A stretch of DNA of 64,000 bases, from assembly GCA_013368315.1 (NCBI GenBank), contig JAACJM010000366.1, positions 1 through 64,000 on the forward strand. The letters are read 5' to 3'. This DNA comes from Tetrapyrgos nigripes. Its lineage: Eukaryota > Basidiomycota > Agaricomycetes > Agaricales > Campanellaceae. The position numbers and the translations under genes were made by a program. Below the pieces are notes generated by a model, which was given only the letters and a program-made list of their open reading frames with translations, did not search any database and had not been told where the DNA came from. Shown piece after piece: positions 1-9,783 of this stretch; the first letter of the stretch is position 1, and the number at the start of each line of letters is the position of its first letter.

Positions 1-449
1 TCAGTAGCTGCGTCTGCATCGACGTCTTCCGGAACGGATTCTGTGGTGTATGTTTTCGCCTTGAATGAGGGTAGTGGAAAACTCGAGTACAAAATTGGGT
101 CCACGGGCCGCACGCCCGAGACCAGACTCAGGGAATGGAGGAGGGGACACCAGTCAAAGGGGTTTAGACTGGTGTATTCGGTGAAGGTGGTAGGTAGGAA
201 TACGGCGTATGTCGTTGGTGCGTCGTGTGGGGTTTCCCAATTCGAACACTACTCATTTTCATCACAGAACACGAAGCCCATCAACAGATACTACAATACG
301 CCACCAAGATCCACAGGTCATGCCCGGATTGCCTTGTGGTGCACCAGGAAGAATTTGTCATGGAGCTGGATTTCGGATTGGAGGATGTTCGCGACGCCGT
401 CGACACGGCGAAGCGACTTGTAGAGACCAGGAGAGTGGGATGCACTTGA
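1..449 (+). CDS. T5orf172/GIY-YIG-like domain protein, 3' end
   Basis: The frame is open from the first base, so the gene is cut by the window edge. The visible part reads VYVFALNEG, then YKIGSTGR and RLREWRRGH, the strand and helix pattern of the T5orf172 (DUF1766, Mug113-like) fold, a GIY-YIG nuclease relative common in fungi. A 74-nt intron at 194-267 (donor GTAGGA, acceptor CACAG) joins the first part in phase to EHEAHQQILQYATK and then CPDCLVVHQEEFVMEL, giving a continuous domain and a stop at 447-449. The splice choice is mine and rests on restoring the domain. Such proteins are thought to bind or cut nucleic acid, but the role in fungi is not established. The N-terminal part lies outside the window. 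Confidence 0.65.
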
Positions 450-2425
450 TGCTTTTTAGGTTTCTTTGGTTTTTGGTGTTTTTTTTTTTTTTTGCTTTCC
501 TGCTATTAAATCTGCTTTCGAATCGCTGCCAAGGTGTAGGACCACTTATGTATATAGGACTTTGTAACTAAGATATTTTAAAGCAGACGCGTCTTTACGT
601 TGACGCGTTGGACACGCACTTGCGTCAGATCACTGACGCACCAGCGTTGTATCAGTAGTCCATAAATATCATCTATTAGTACACCTATCTAGAGTTCAGA
701 TGCATGATATATTGAGACTCGTATCTGTACATATATCTGGATTCCAGATACATACCATTTCTGGACACAAATCCGCAAAATTGATAGGTGATCTTTCTTT
801 TGTTTGAATAGGTGTGCGAATTGAAAATCTTTTTGTACTTCTTTCCAAAGATCTAAATATGACATGTGTCTGGTCACGAATTAAATGTACGGTAAGGCAT
901 CCTAATATATCAACTTTCTGGTTAGATATCTAACTTACTAATACATGATCTATTTCGACTTATATCTGGGTTCCTAATGTATCTTATTTCCGTGCACATA
1001 TTAGATCACCTATCCGTCGAGCGGATATTTGTCCCTTTTCGGCGTGACGCGAATCCAAAGAATCTATGCCGGTAGCCCTTCGCGGTTGCAATAGATTTGC
1101 GCTTGGCCTCCTTGGCTGTAACTTTGGGTCAACAGCTCCTTCAGCCATTTCAACGAGATTAGGGAGATTTTTTTTTTTTTGTTGAGACGAAAAACTACAA
1201 CTGAGTAAGTACTAGGCTCATATCTAGTAAAACTGTATAGTTCTGGCCTCGCTTGGTTGTTCGGCTTTGAGTCAGCTCTCGGGTCATCATTGGCTTGACA
1301 GATCAGCTATGACCCGCTTGGCGGGGACGGGAATCCCGTGTTACGGGGCGGGATATAGTCAAATTCCCAATTTGTATCCCGCACCCGTTCCCGCCTCCCC
1401 CGTTCCCGTCCTCTCCGCAATTCCCGCGTACCCCGTGCTATTCCTTACACTGTTCCAGGGCGCCCCGTGTTAGCCTAAATCATCTCTCACTATCGTCTTT
1501 TGACTAAATCCCAAGTTCCCAAGGTGAAGAGCAAGATAATTAGACACAAGAACAACTGGGAGTCTGTGCTCATTGAGGGGTGTGGTGGTATGCGTAGCCC
1601 TCTATGGAAGACGAAGTCATCGTTATCATCAGACTCAGAGGTTGGAGAGGTGTTCGATCACGTTGAGAGGGAGCATAATGGTAGAGCAAACGATAAAAAG
1701 GAGAGAAGTAATTGAAGGTCAAGTGAACAACTAAAGCAGCGTGTTTTGAAGCGGAAAAAAAAGTGTTATTGTTATCGATACTTGGGCTACACGAAACAAC
1801 GTCCACTTTTTACCTACCCTCCAAGGTCTGCCAGTCAAACTCGAGGAGCGGCTTGCTTCACATTGCGTGATTTTCAACTTGAAGCGATCAAAGCACAGCT
1901 GGCCGGGAATTCGAACTTTGTGGTATACCGAGAATGAGACAACCATGAGGCGTACATAAATGCAGCTAGCGCGTCTCCGGGGTTTATGACCTCCGTAAAG
2001 CTCCCGATCATGTAGGTGGGCGCCTGGGCTTTTAGTGTGTTTTTCGCATTTAAGAACTCCACCGAATGAGTATAGAGATTGAGTAAGTACATACATCGGT
2101 AAGACTTGAGGGATTAGGTTTGTGGCACTAAATTTCATTCCCTGAGTCGGAAATCTCAACTGTTATGGCTTCAGGCTTCAGCTCATTCCCGGGGTACTTG
2201 AAAATCATGGAGGTGGTACGAATAAATATAATATAGTTCTCCTGGTATAAAAGATGACTAGTTTTCGAGTTTACTGGCATTGATCAACGACTCCCTATTT
2301 CCTAGGAAGCAGTGGGTGTCCTTGTACTCCCACTACCTTCCAATACGCATTACTTACCAATCTCTCACTTCCAGCCTATCGATACCAAAGCTCCAAAGCA
2401 AATCATTGTAAATTGAAATTGAGCG
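450..2425. other. gene-poor stretch, AT-rich then G/C-motif rich
   Basis: I see no supportable gene here. From about 600 to 660 there is a cluster of GACGCG and TGCGTC words in both orientations. From 690 to 1010 the sequence is AT-rich with degenerate repeats of TATCTGGNTTCC and AGATCACCTAT. From about 1315 to 1445 there is a run of GGGACGGGAATCCCG-like and CCCGTTCCCG words. All three parts look like old repeat remnants, but no ends can be defined. Confidence 0.5.
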
Positions 2426-2871
2426 ATGATCGTCTTCCGCCTCTTCCTCGCCTTCACCACCCTAGCCCTCGTCTCTGCCTCCTCAATGGACGTCTGGAAC
2501 TGCCAACAATGTACCCCAGCCGGCGAAGAAGGCGTTGATTGCGAAGATGTGGTTTACACCGCTGACGATGGTGCTGGGGATTGTGATTGGAGGTTGACGA
2601 CTATTCCAAATGATGGGACTGCTGTGAGTCCTACCCTATCGACAGTGAGTCGATTATGATCTGAACACACGTACATCTGCTAGGGTACCTACACCGTACA
2701 CACCCACGGCTGGGAATGCTCTTTCACCCTCAACGGTGATGGGTCCGGGAGCATGGATTGTTCTGGTTCTGGTGGGCCTTCGGGATTTCCTGCCCTGTTC
2801 AGGGAGGTGATTATGCGAACAAGTGTCCCCCTGCTGGAGGTTGTCAGAGGATGAACCATTGCGATTTTTAG
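2426..2871 (+). CDS. small secreted cysteine-rich protein (116 aa)
   Basis: The protein starts MIVFRLFLAFTTLALVSAS, a clear signal peptide, and goes on with MDVWNCQQCTPAGEEG. Nine cysteines are spaced through the mature part (NCQQC, VDC, GDC, WEC, MDC, NKC, GGC, NHC), which suggests disulphide bonding and export. Intron 1 is 2624-2683 (GTGAGT to GCTAG). A second, very short intron is needed to reach the Cys-rich C terminus: 2772-2806 (35 nt) or 2766-2806 (41 nt). Without it the frame ends in a non-Cys tail. I do not recognise a named family. Size, signal and cysteines fit an effector-like or other small secreted protein. The second intron is close to the minimum length known in fungi, so a frameshift is the alternative. 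Confidence 0.68.
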
Positions 2872-3063
2872 TGGACATAGAGGGATGGGGATGTAGTACT
2901 AGTACCTTCGACTGGTGGAGTAGGTTGCAGAAATGGAGACGTTTTGTCTCGCTTTGAGATCACGAATGAATTCGAAAAAGCTAGAATGACTGTTACATTC
3001 CATCTAGCGATCAGTAAATTTCAGTCTGAAGAAGAATCTGGAAGGCTGAAGCTCTACCATGAG

Positions 3064-3597
3064 TAGGGCTCCTAGCGGATCGGATGCTGTTCGGATGCGG
3101 ATCCATCCGCTCGATGAGTTGCTCGAACATGCCAATCCGCATCGGCGGATGGCATCCGTCGGATGACCCGATCATCTTTTTTAAAATTGTAAACTACGTC
3201 TAAGTACATGTAGAGTGCAATACATGAAAATTTATCAAGTTACTCACTATTGACACATTCTTATTATGACAAGAATGGCTCTGGCCACTTGGCCAATATT
3301 TTTCCCACATACTCGTAACTTCGAGCAAAGGGATCGAGATGTTCAACGTGTCGAAAAGACCTTTCTGTCGATTTTACGTGAGTTTTTGTAACTATACAGT
3401 ACCTCGGAAAAGCCCGAGACTGAACTAAATTGGGCAAGTACGACACATTCTTACGTACTTCAGCCATCCGACGATCATCTACGGATGGGCGGATGGTATC
3501 CGCCGGATGGGAGCATCTCCAGAGGCCCATCCGCCATCCGAATCCGAGGCCTCATCGGCGGATAGGCGCCGGATCATCCGATCCGTTAGGAGCCCTA
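3064..3597. mobile_element. hAT-type MITE (534 bp)
   Basis: The left end TAGGGCTCCTAGCGGATCGG and the reverse complement of the right end TAGGGCTCCTAACGGATCGG form a terminal inverted repeat of at least 23 bp with one mismatch. The element is flanked by a perfect 8-bp duplication, ACCATGAG, at 3056-3063 and 3598-3605. An 8-bp duplication is typical of hAT transposons. Subterminal regions are full of GGATG and CATCC words in both orientations. There is no transposase frame inside, so it is non-autonomous. The same terminal TAGGGCTCC is found on the longer hAT at 18702-20073. Confidence 0.88.
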
Positions 3598-3921
3598 ACC
3601 ATGAGTCAGAGCCTTTCCGAGTCCCTGCGGAATGTTCGAAATACCCTCGACAACGCGATTTTTCCGGATAGAGAAGGGACGCACTTTCAAATTGTAGCTG
3701 GCCCGAGCCTAAGCTGAAGAGTTTTTCGGCTTCCTTGCGTATATATCCATGTGCTCGTCTCTACCGTGGGACCTTCTGTTTTTTGCTTTCGGTTTGGTAT
3801 TGCTGTTTCTTTTGTTGTACGTTTTGGGTAGGTGGTCTCCTGGACGAGATGCCCTTATCGGTGTTGTCTTCGAGATTTGGTGTTGGATTTTTGATTTCAT
3901 GAAGCATGCTGTATGCTTTCG
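3598..3921. other. spacer between hAT MITE and MULE
   Basis: I see no gene. The stretch carries the right copy of the MITE duplication at its start and the left MULE target duplication, ATGCTTTCG, at 3913-3921. Confidence 0.5.
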
Positions 3922-3996
3922 GATATATAAGGCTGGACAGATATCGTCATGAATTCCACAGTCACGTTGTCCCGGTAATCCAGCCAAATTTACCGG
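3922..3996 (+). repeat. MULE left terminal inverted repeat
   Basis: This 75-bp end pairs with 14132-14206. Within it the left copy keeps CCCGG and ACCGG where the right copy has CCTGG and ACTGG, so the right end has lost CpG sites by C-to-T change. Confidence 0.88.
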
Positions 3997-4181
3997 CGGC
4001 AATGATTGACGTTCATCACATTGCTTCCATCCTCCTACCTCCATGCTGGCCAACGCGTCTGGCAGCGTCGAGACTCCAATATCTTCATTACACGCTCCCT
4101 CAACACACTCTTTTTAGCTTCGCCCTTTTCTTACCTTCCATTCCATTCTTCAGCTCCTCAACCTGCAGGCCAGCCTGCAAG

Positions 4182-5221
4182 ATGTCCAACGCGACGCGAC
4201 GCGTTCGTTAGTACATCGAAGCTCTCCATTTGACATATTTTTCCACGGCTCCAGCTCTCTTCCTGACCACTACCAAATCTCAAGTCGAATCTGATGGAAA
4301 CAAGGGTGGAACCAGGGATTCCAACATCCCTTGCAGGTTTGTTCATTCAGGTCCCATAGTATGTGATCCTATTCATCTCTTGTTTCAATTTTCTGACATT
4401 TCCTTTCCTAGCCCTCGCGATTCTTCAGGTGATCCGTTGCCTCCACAAGAGGTCTCGCAACTCATAAGAACGGGTCAAATCACCATTCGCTGCAAGTACA
4501 ACCTTGCCCCACACGTTGTTCTAAAGCTGGCCTCGAATCGAGTCGACTGGGATATCTGGGTACTCTGCCATAGAGATGAAGAGCCTTGTGGGCTTATTGG
4601 TACATTGATATCTATTCTCTTGTTCTTTCTTTTGCTCAACTACATTTTCAGCCAAGATCAATGCTGTCTACAGGCACCTTATAGATGGCACCCTGATTCC
4701 ATCCATCCTGATTCCTCAACCAGTCCAATTACCTCCCATGGATCTGGACGAGGTGTATCCACCTGTTGACTATGATAGTATGACTGACAAGGAGCTCAAT
4801 GAGCTCAAAGGTATGCTTCTTCACACTTTGTTACTTCTTATTCCCCAGTGTACTTGGCTGAATAATGTTTTTTCAGAGCTTCAAGAACAATTTTTGTCTC
4901 AACGAGACGTACGTGTTGTTGACATTGCAACGCTCGTCTATGAGCCCATCGAGGCGACTGGTGAGTGTTGAAAGGATCTTCTTCCTTTGGCTCACAAATC
5001 TTTCTGCAGGAAATACAAGTGTAGTCTCCGACATGGATAGCAAATTTGAAGATTCGTTCTTTGAAGGTAGATTCTTAGATTTACGCTTGCAATCTTTTTT
5101 TCTTATCTTGATTTTCTGAGAGAACAGTGTTTTCTCAGTACTGGACAAGTCGGTTGACACTTCGTTTGAAACCTCCTTCGAAGCGTCATTTGACAAGTCG
5201 GAGACCGAGGAGGAGTCCTGA
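4182..5221 (+). CDS. MULE cargo gene A, acidic protein of unknown function (225 aa)
   Basis: Seven exons give one clean frame of 226 codons: 4182-4206, 4255-4336, 4412-4599, 4652-4810, 4877-4960, 5010-5066 and 5139-5221. Introns have standard ends (GTTAGT, GTTTGT, GTACAT, GTATGC, GTGAGT, GTAGAT; all AG). Most junctions are in the same phase (1), which supports the model. The protein starts MSNATRRVPLF; a middle part reads NRVDWDIWVLCHRDEEPC; a Pro-rich linker follows; the C terminus is acidic and repeats SFE/SFD (DTSFETSFEASFDKSETEEE). I recognise no catalytic motif and no membrane segment. It lies just inside the left end of the MULE and points inward, with gene B next. Unlike the transposase and dioxygenase of the same element it has no stop or frameshift. 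Confidence 0.72.
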
Positions 5222-5478
5222 AACGTCTTCTCTTTTGCTCTCTTGCTGTCTTTGCTGTCTGTACCATATGCAGCTTCTTTCCATTGAAAATTGGGCTTCC
5301 TGTAATAGTAGTAATTACTCCAAATTGAGAATTTTTTGAGAAGTTCGTCGATTCCCTTTGGGGCCATAGTAAGGATCAAACCCCCAAGTCACTGATATAT
5401 ACAGGGTGGACATGGTCCCACTCTCCAATCCTTCTTCCCTTTCCTCTGGCCATTTCACTTACTCGTCCTTTCTTTTCA
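5222..5478. other. spacer between cargo genes A and B
   Basis: This 257-bp gap between same-strand genes should hold the 3' end of gene A and the promoter of gene B. No clear TATA box is seen; the stretch just upstream of the start is pyrimidine-rich, as is common before fungal starts. Confidence 0.4.
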
Positions 5479-6273
5479 ATGAAACCAAGTACACTAACTT
5501 CTCCCATTGCAGATGCTGTGGAAATGCCCGCTATCCAACTTTACGACAAGCAAGGCAACGTTGTGCATATTCCTTAGTAAGTACTTTCTTTCCAAGTTTC
5601 GTAAATCTGCATTATCTGATAATTCTCAGTCCTGTAGACAAACACGGTCCTGTCAAGCCTCAAGCTCTTGTTAACAATGGCTTCTTTCATTCATACTGTT
5701 GTGCATGCCAGCTACATGTGAATGCATTCACTGCTCCTGGAACCAAATGTAACCCTTCACATCGCAATCAGTCGTATGTTGTATGTCAAGTCCTGAAAGG
5801 ACATTCTGATCGGTGTTCTACTAGCAGTAAGTGTCTGATTTTTGTTAAACTTATCTACAATTATTCATTGATATTACTTTTAGAATGGCTTGACCCCATT
5901 TACCAGCATGCTTTCCGAGTTCTCGAAAGATCAAGGACAGCTTCAAGTTCCTCTTCTCAGTCTTCCACCGCTGCTCCATTGTTGACTCCAGAAAGGAGAC
6001 ACCACAAGGTTTGTCACCTTCTTTCATGGTTTTGATTCATCATTTCATCTGCTTTTCGACAGTACCACAGCGTACCAAGCGAAAGCGAGTGGATTCGTCT
6101 TTCTCTGCTCAAGGTAAGGTAGATTATTGGTCTGACTTGGAGTCCCTTGACTGAATAAGTTCAATTGTGATTTTTTTTCAGAGCCTTCCTCTTCTCATTC
6201 TCAGAAGAAGCGGGATCGTGAGCCTGACACATGGGAGTGCAATGCATGCCTTTGCCTTTTCATGGATCCTTAG
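5479..6273 (+). CDS. MULE cargo gene B, Cys-rich basic protein (184 aa)
   Basis: Five exons fit without a frame break: 5479-5576, 5630-5826, 5884-6008, 6071-6113 and 6182-6273. I chose ATG 5479 (MKPSTLTSPIADAVEMP) because it is the first ATG in this frame upstream of the conserved-looking part. The core reads AIQLYDKQGNVVHIPYPV, then a cysteine cluster (HSYCCACQLHV, GTKCNPSH, YVVCQVLKGHSDRCS) that could bind zinc. A Ser-rich linker follows, then a basic patch RTKRKRVDSS that could be a nuclear signal, and a last Cys pair WECNACLCLF. The mix of a zinc-like cluster and a nuclear signal hints at a DNA-binding role, but that is inference. I do not recognise the family. The frame is intact despite decay of the element's transposase. 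Confidence 0.72.
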
Positions 6274-6626
6274 GAACATGACCCAGAATGTGACTACCCC
6301 CTGTTAGCTGTTTTATTTGACGATTGATATCTCCTCCTTGCATCCTGCTTGCACCTTTGTTCTGAACCATTGCACCCACTCTTTTATCGACTTCATAGTC
6401 CAGCAATCATTGCACGATACTTACCAATACTTACTGATACTTTTTTGCACAATGCTTACTTGTCCGATAATGACTTGCATGATACTTACCTGATACTACT
6501 GAAATTTGCATTATACTTACTGACCCAGGGACTGACCATACAGAAAGATAATTTGTTCACTGAAAAAATTTACATAGTTGCTACGTAGTACGAGTGCATT
6601 TGAATCAAGAAAATGTTTGACATACT
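6274..6626. other. spacer between convergent genes inside the MULE
   Basis: This lies between gene B and the 3' end of the reverse dioxygenase gene. It has a run of degenerate ACTTACTGATACTT-like words at about 6415-6525 and no gene. Confidence 0.45.
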
Positions 6627-7470
6627 TTACAGTCCAGACAGCAAATCAGACAATTTTGAGAAGTAATGAAGTCTCTCAAAGGGTGTGGTCTTTCTTGCCG
6701 TCTCCCGCTTCTTCCATTCCACTTGGCTCATGGTCTTTTTAAGGCTTGAATCCATTATCAACATAATGAAAGATTTCACCCAATGTAAATTCGGTGATAG
6801 ACATGTGCTGGTCCCCAATGCAAATGATAGAATACTAAGTATCAATAATCGAAAAGCTGACCAGAGATCAATACTTACCTGGAGCTATCCTTGCGTTAGA
6901 GTGGGTCACAACAGTGGAAGGAATAAGAATGGTTGAGCCAGGGGGAAAGTTGATGACCAGCTTGAACTCCCACAAGATCAACTGGTTGCTGTCCTTCACA
7001 TCAAAGTCACTGAGTGCGGTAATTGCACACCACCCGTATCCATAGTTCATGCAGTCCCTATGTTTGAAGGTGCAAACTGACCAGCCAAAATTGAAGATCA
7101 TAGCACCAAAGGGGTTTCATTTGAAGTGTCGTTTCAACTGTGGAAACTGGTCAGGGGAATATATCGTGTCCATCGTGGAATGATACTTGTTGCTCAAACG
7201 AGGAGCCCAGATTCCTAATGATTCTGTGATAATGGTCAGATGTAGACATGCCCAACTTAGTTTGAACTTACGACAGTGATAACCCGCAATTCGTCTTACA
7301 TGTGGTTCGTTCTTCAAGTCTTCCAGAACATCTTCAAGCCCTTCATTCTTGAGTCGAACCGGTTGAGTGCTACCCATTCCCATCAGCGTATCAATATGAA
7401 TGCCGGAAAAGCCCTGTCCACGTCGTGCAAAATTAAAGATCTCTGGAATGGAGACTGACTTTTTTCTCAA
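6627..7470 (-). pseudogene. TET/JBP-like 2-oxoglutarate/Fe(II) dioxygenase, disrupted
   Basis: Read on the minus strand, the first exon gives IPEIFNFARRGQGFSGIHID and LEDVLEDLKNEPHVRRIAGYH. A GT-AG intron (about 7221-7273) leads to SLGIWAPRLSNKYHSTMD, then GAMIFNFGWSVCTF, the H-x-D motif in FKHRDCMNYGYGWCAI (His-Arg-Asp at 7062-7054), TALSDFD, QLILWEFKLVINFPPGST and ILIPSTVVTHSN with the distal His. This order of H-x-D, LxLWxxKLxxxFPPGST and HSN is what I know from basidiomycete TET/JBP dioxygenases, which oxidise 5-methylpyrimidines in DNA. A TGA at 7117-7119 interrupts the frame just before the iron site, and a frame change near 6765 separates the last exon (EWKKRETARKTTPFERLH). The gene sits inside a MULE. 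The family call is from motif memory, not a search. Confidence 0.68.
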
Positions 7471-8156
7471 AACGTTTTAGAATTAAGAATTTAAAGACTA
7501 TGCTACAGGATGGAGATACTAGAATAAACCGATACACTGGCCATACTTCTGAAGAGATAAATAAGCACAAGAAACCTTGGAAAATGAAATGGAAATGGGC
7601 AGACATACCTGTGTATCAAGTTTTCAAGGCATGTATGAATTGGAACTCTGACGAACTTGTCTATTTTCTGGTGAAGGGGCAAATAAACGTTTGGTTGGAA
7701 TTAGAGAATGTGCAAATGCTCCATGAGTGAGAGGACGCATTGATTGTAGCAGCTGGGCAACACCTGGAAGGGTAATTGGCATCCGGTCTACTTCTGACCG
7801 TTCACCGTGCAGTTGGATATCTGAGTGCTGGTCCTCGCTCTGGAGTGGTTGGCATTGAGAATTTGAAGGAGAGGAAGCGTTGGAAGCCGTACACATTTGT
7901 GTTGGGGAGGGAGGAGAATCTTGAAGGCGTAAAGCATGAAAACTATCGGATATGTCTTGAATGAGATCTTGAAATTCTTGAATTGTTTTGTCTTGAGGAA
8001 GGAAGGCCAATTCCGATACGAGGTTCTTGATTCCTCGCAATGGTTTCGAAGCACTGGCAATGTGATACTTGATGCTGTTCATTACCTGCCCGTTGATGGC
8101 TTCTTGCTGATCCTATATTTTGTAGACATCAGCAACAAAAACTTAATGAGGTAATA

Positions 8157-8366
8157 CAGTGGGTCAAAAAATTGTCCACATGTTTCGCATTTTTGGAAAG
8201 ATTGCCAATTTAAGCAATACTGAGTAGAGATATTGAAATGTGGTCAGTGATGGGCAGAACGCCCTTGATAAGAGCTACAATAATCTGTTTTATTTGTCCT
8301 ATTTGGCTCAAAACTCATGGAGATATGATTGATTTAAAATGGTATGTCATTTGGACAATTTTTTGA
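8157..8366 (+). repeat. Tc1 left terminal inverted repeat (210 bp)
   Basis: It pairs with 9574-9783. Its outer end begins GTCAAAAAATTGTCCAC, and its inner end closes with the complementary TTGGACAATTTTTTGA, so each repeat holds the same short motif twice in opposite orientation. Confidence 0.88.
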
Positions 8367-8486
8367 GTTGCCACTTCAAAATCAGTATTGTAACTATGTG
8401 ATGTCTCATAGATGACATCATAAGTGGAGTTGTACAATGATGCAATGGCTACATCATAATGATATCATAGCTGCCAGCTGGACCAT

Positions 8487-8494
8487 ATATAAGG
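8487..8494 (+). promoter_or_regulatory. TATA-like box of the Tc1 transposase
   Basis: ATATATAAGG lies about 40 bases upstream of the chosen ATG at 8527. This fits a core promoter within the element, just inside the left terminal repeat. Confidence 0.4.
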
Positions 8495-8526
8495 GCATCC
8501 AGTTGTTCTATAGCCCTCATCAAATC

Positions 8527-9543
8527 ATGAGACCCATCACATCCACCCAGAAAGACAATATCCTCTCTCTCCTCCGAACTTCTGCTTCATCCAGGGAAAT
8601 CTCTGCTAAAACTGGGGTATCCAAGTCAAAGATTGCTTCTCTGGCCAAAGAGATGTATCCTGACAAGGAGAACCATCAAGCAGGGCATCCTAGAAAGCTG
8701 TCTACCACTGATGAACGTGCTGCTATCCAACAAATCAACACTGGCAAAGCTGAAAATGCTACAGAAGTGGCCAGAAACATCAATCCCCTCCTTGACCAAC
8801 CTGTCTCCACCCAAACCATTCGAAATTCCCTTCTCAGGCATGATGTGGACACATCTAAAACGAAGAAGAAGCCCAAACTCACTGCAGCTCACAGGAAGGC
8901 TCGTTTAAACTTTGCACAGAAGTACAGAAACTGGACTGTGGATGACTGGAAAAGGGTTATTTGGTCAGATGAGACTAAAATCAATCGATATGGGTCAGAT
9001 GGACAGCAGTATGTGTGGGGGAGGAAGGGTGAATCCTTGGGAGAGAGAAATGTGGTGGAAACAGTCAAATTTGGAGGAGTAAATATCATGGTGTGGGGAT
9101 GTATGGGGTGGGAAGGAGTTGGAAACATGGCAGAGGTGGAGGGCAGGATGAATGCAGAGCAGTATGTGGGAATTTTGGAGAACAACCTTCTGGAGAGCAT
9201 GGATATTTTGGGTGTTGATCCAGAGGTGGCCATTTTTCAGCAAGACAATGATCCTAAACACAAGTCAAAACTGGCCACCAAGTGGTTTGAAGACAACAAC
9301 ATCCATTGCATGAGCTGGCCTGCTCAATCTCCTGACCTGAACCCCATTGAACACCTCTGGACAACCCTCAAACACAAGCTCAATGGATATGACACAGCAC
9401 CCTCTGGAGTTTGGGAAATATGGGACAGAGCAGCTGAAAAGTGGGATGAAATCACAGAAGAAGATTGTCAGAAATTGATCAGGAGCATGCCTAGAAGGAT
9501 TGAGGCTGTGTTGAAGGCCAAAGGAGGGCATACCAAGTACTGA
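8527..9543 (+). CDS. Tc1-type DD34E transposase (338 aa)
   Basis: I take ATG 8527 (MRPITSTQKDNILSLLRT) as start because it opens the helix-turn-helix region, gives the usual Tc1 length and follows a TATA-like box; the frame runs 30 codons further upstream. The N-terminal paired-like part (ISAKTGVSKSKIASLAKEM) binds the ends. The catalytic residues are visible: Asp in VIWSDETKINRYGSDG, Asp in AIFQQDNDPKHKSK and Glu in SPDLNPIEHLW, with 34 residues between the second Asp and the Glu, which defines the Tc1 DD34E class. The enzyme excises and inserts the element at TA. There are no stops and no introns, so it may still be active. It reads opposite to the host MULE transposase gene. Confidence 0.95.
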   Translation: MRPITSTQKDNILSLLRTSASSREISAKTGVSKSKIASLAKEMYPDKENHQAGHPRKLSTTDERAAIQQINTGKAENATEVARNINPLLDQPVSTQTIRNSLLRHDVDTSKTKKKPKLTAAHRKARLNFAQKYRNWTVDDWKRVIWSDETKINRYGSDGQQYVWGRKGESLGERNVVETVKFGGVNIMVWGCMGWEGVGNMAEVEGRMNAEQYVGILENNLLESMDILGVDPEVAIFQQDNDPKHKSKLATKWFEDNNIHCMSWPAQSPDLNPIEHLWTTLKHKLNGYDTAPSGVWEIWDRAAEKWDEITEEDCQKLIRSMPRRIEAVLKAKGGHTKY

Positions 9544-9573
9544 GCTAGCACTTTCTGTATTTTCACTTGCATG

Positions 9574-9783
9574 TCAAAAAATTGTCCAAATGACATACCA
9601 TTTTAAATCAGTCATATCTCCATGAGTTTTAAGCCAAATAAGACAAAACAGACAGAATATTGTAGCGTTTATCAAGGGCTTTCTGCCCATCACTGACCAC
9701 ATTTTAATATCTCTACTCAGTATTGCTTAAATTGGCAATCTTTCCAAAAATGCGAAACATGTGGACAATTTTTTGACCCACTG
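9574..9783 (-). repeat. Tc1 right terminal inverted repeat (210 bp)
   Basis: This is the reverse complement of 8157-8366 with a small number of differences, for example AAAGCCC against ACGCCC and a short indel near the CTGTTTTA stretch. Confidence 0.88.

Larger units (their letters stand above)
8157..9783 (+). mobile_element. intact Tc1/mariner element nested in the MULE transposase
   Basis: The element starts CAGTGGGTCAAAAAATTGTC and ends with its complement, flanked by TA at 8155-8156 and 9784-9785. Its terminal inverted repeats are about 210 bp (8157-8366 and 9574-9783) with few mismatches. It carries one full transposase frame. It interrupts the MULE transposase coding region, so it arrived after the MULE. 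Ends and frame both look young. Confidence 0.93.

Noticed and set aside
1267..1473. Pro-rich 68-aa frame
   Set aside because: It is the translation of the CCCGTTCCCG repeat tract.
3749..3952. Hydrophobic forward frame (LLFFAFGLVLLFLLLYVLGRW)
   Set aside because: It crosses the MULE boundary at 3922 and is short; the hydrophobicity comes from a T-rich tract.
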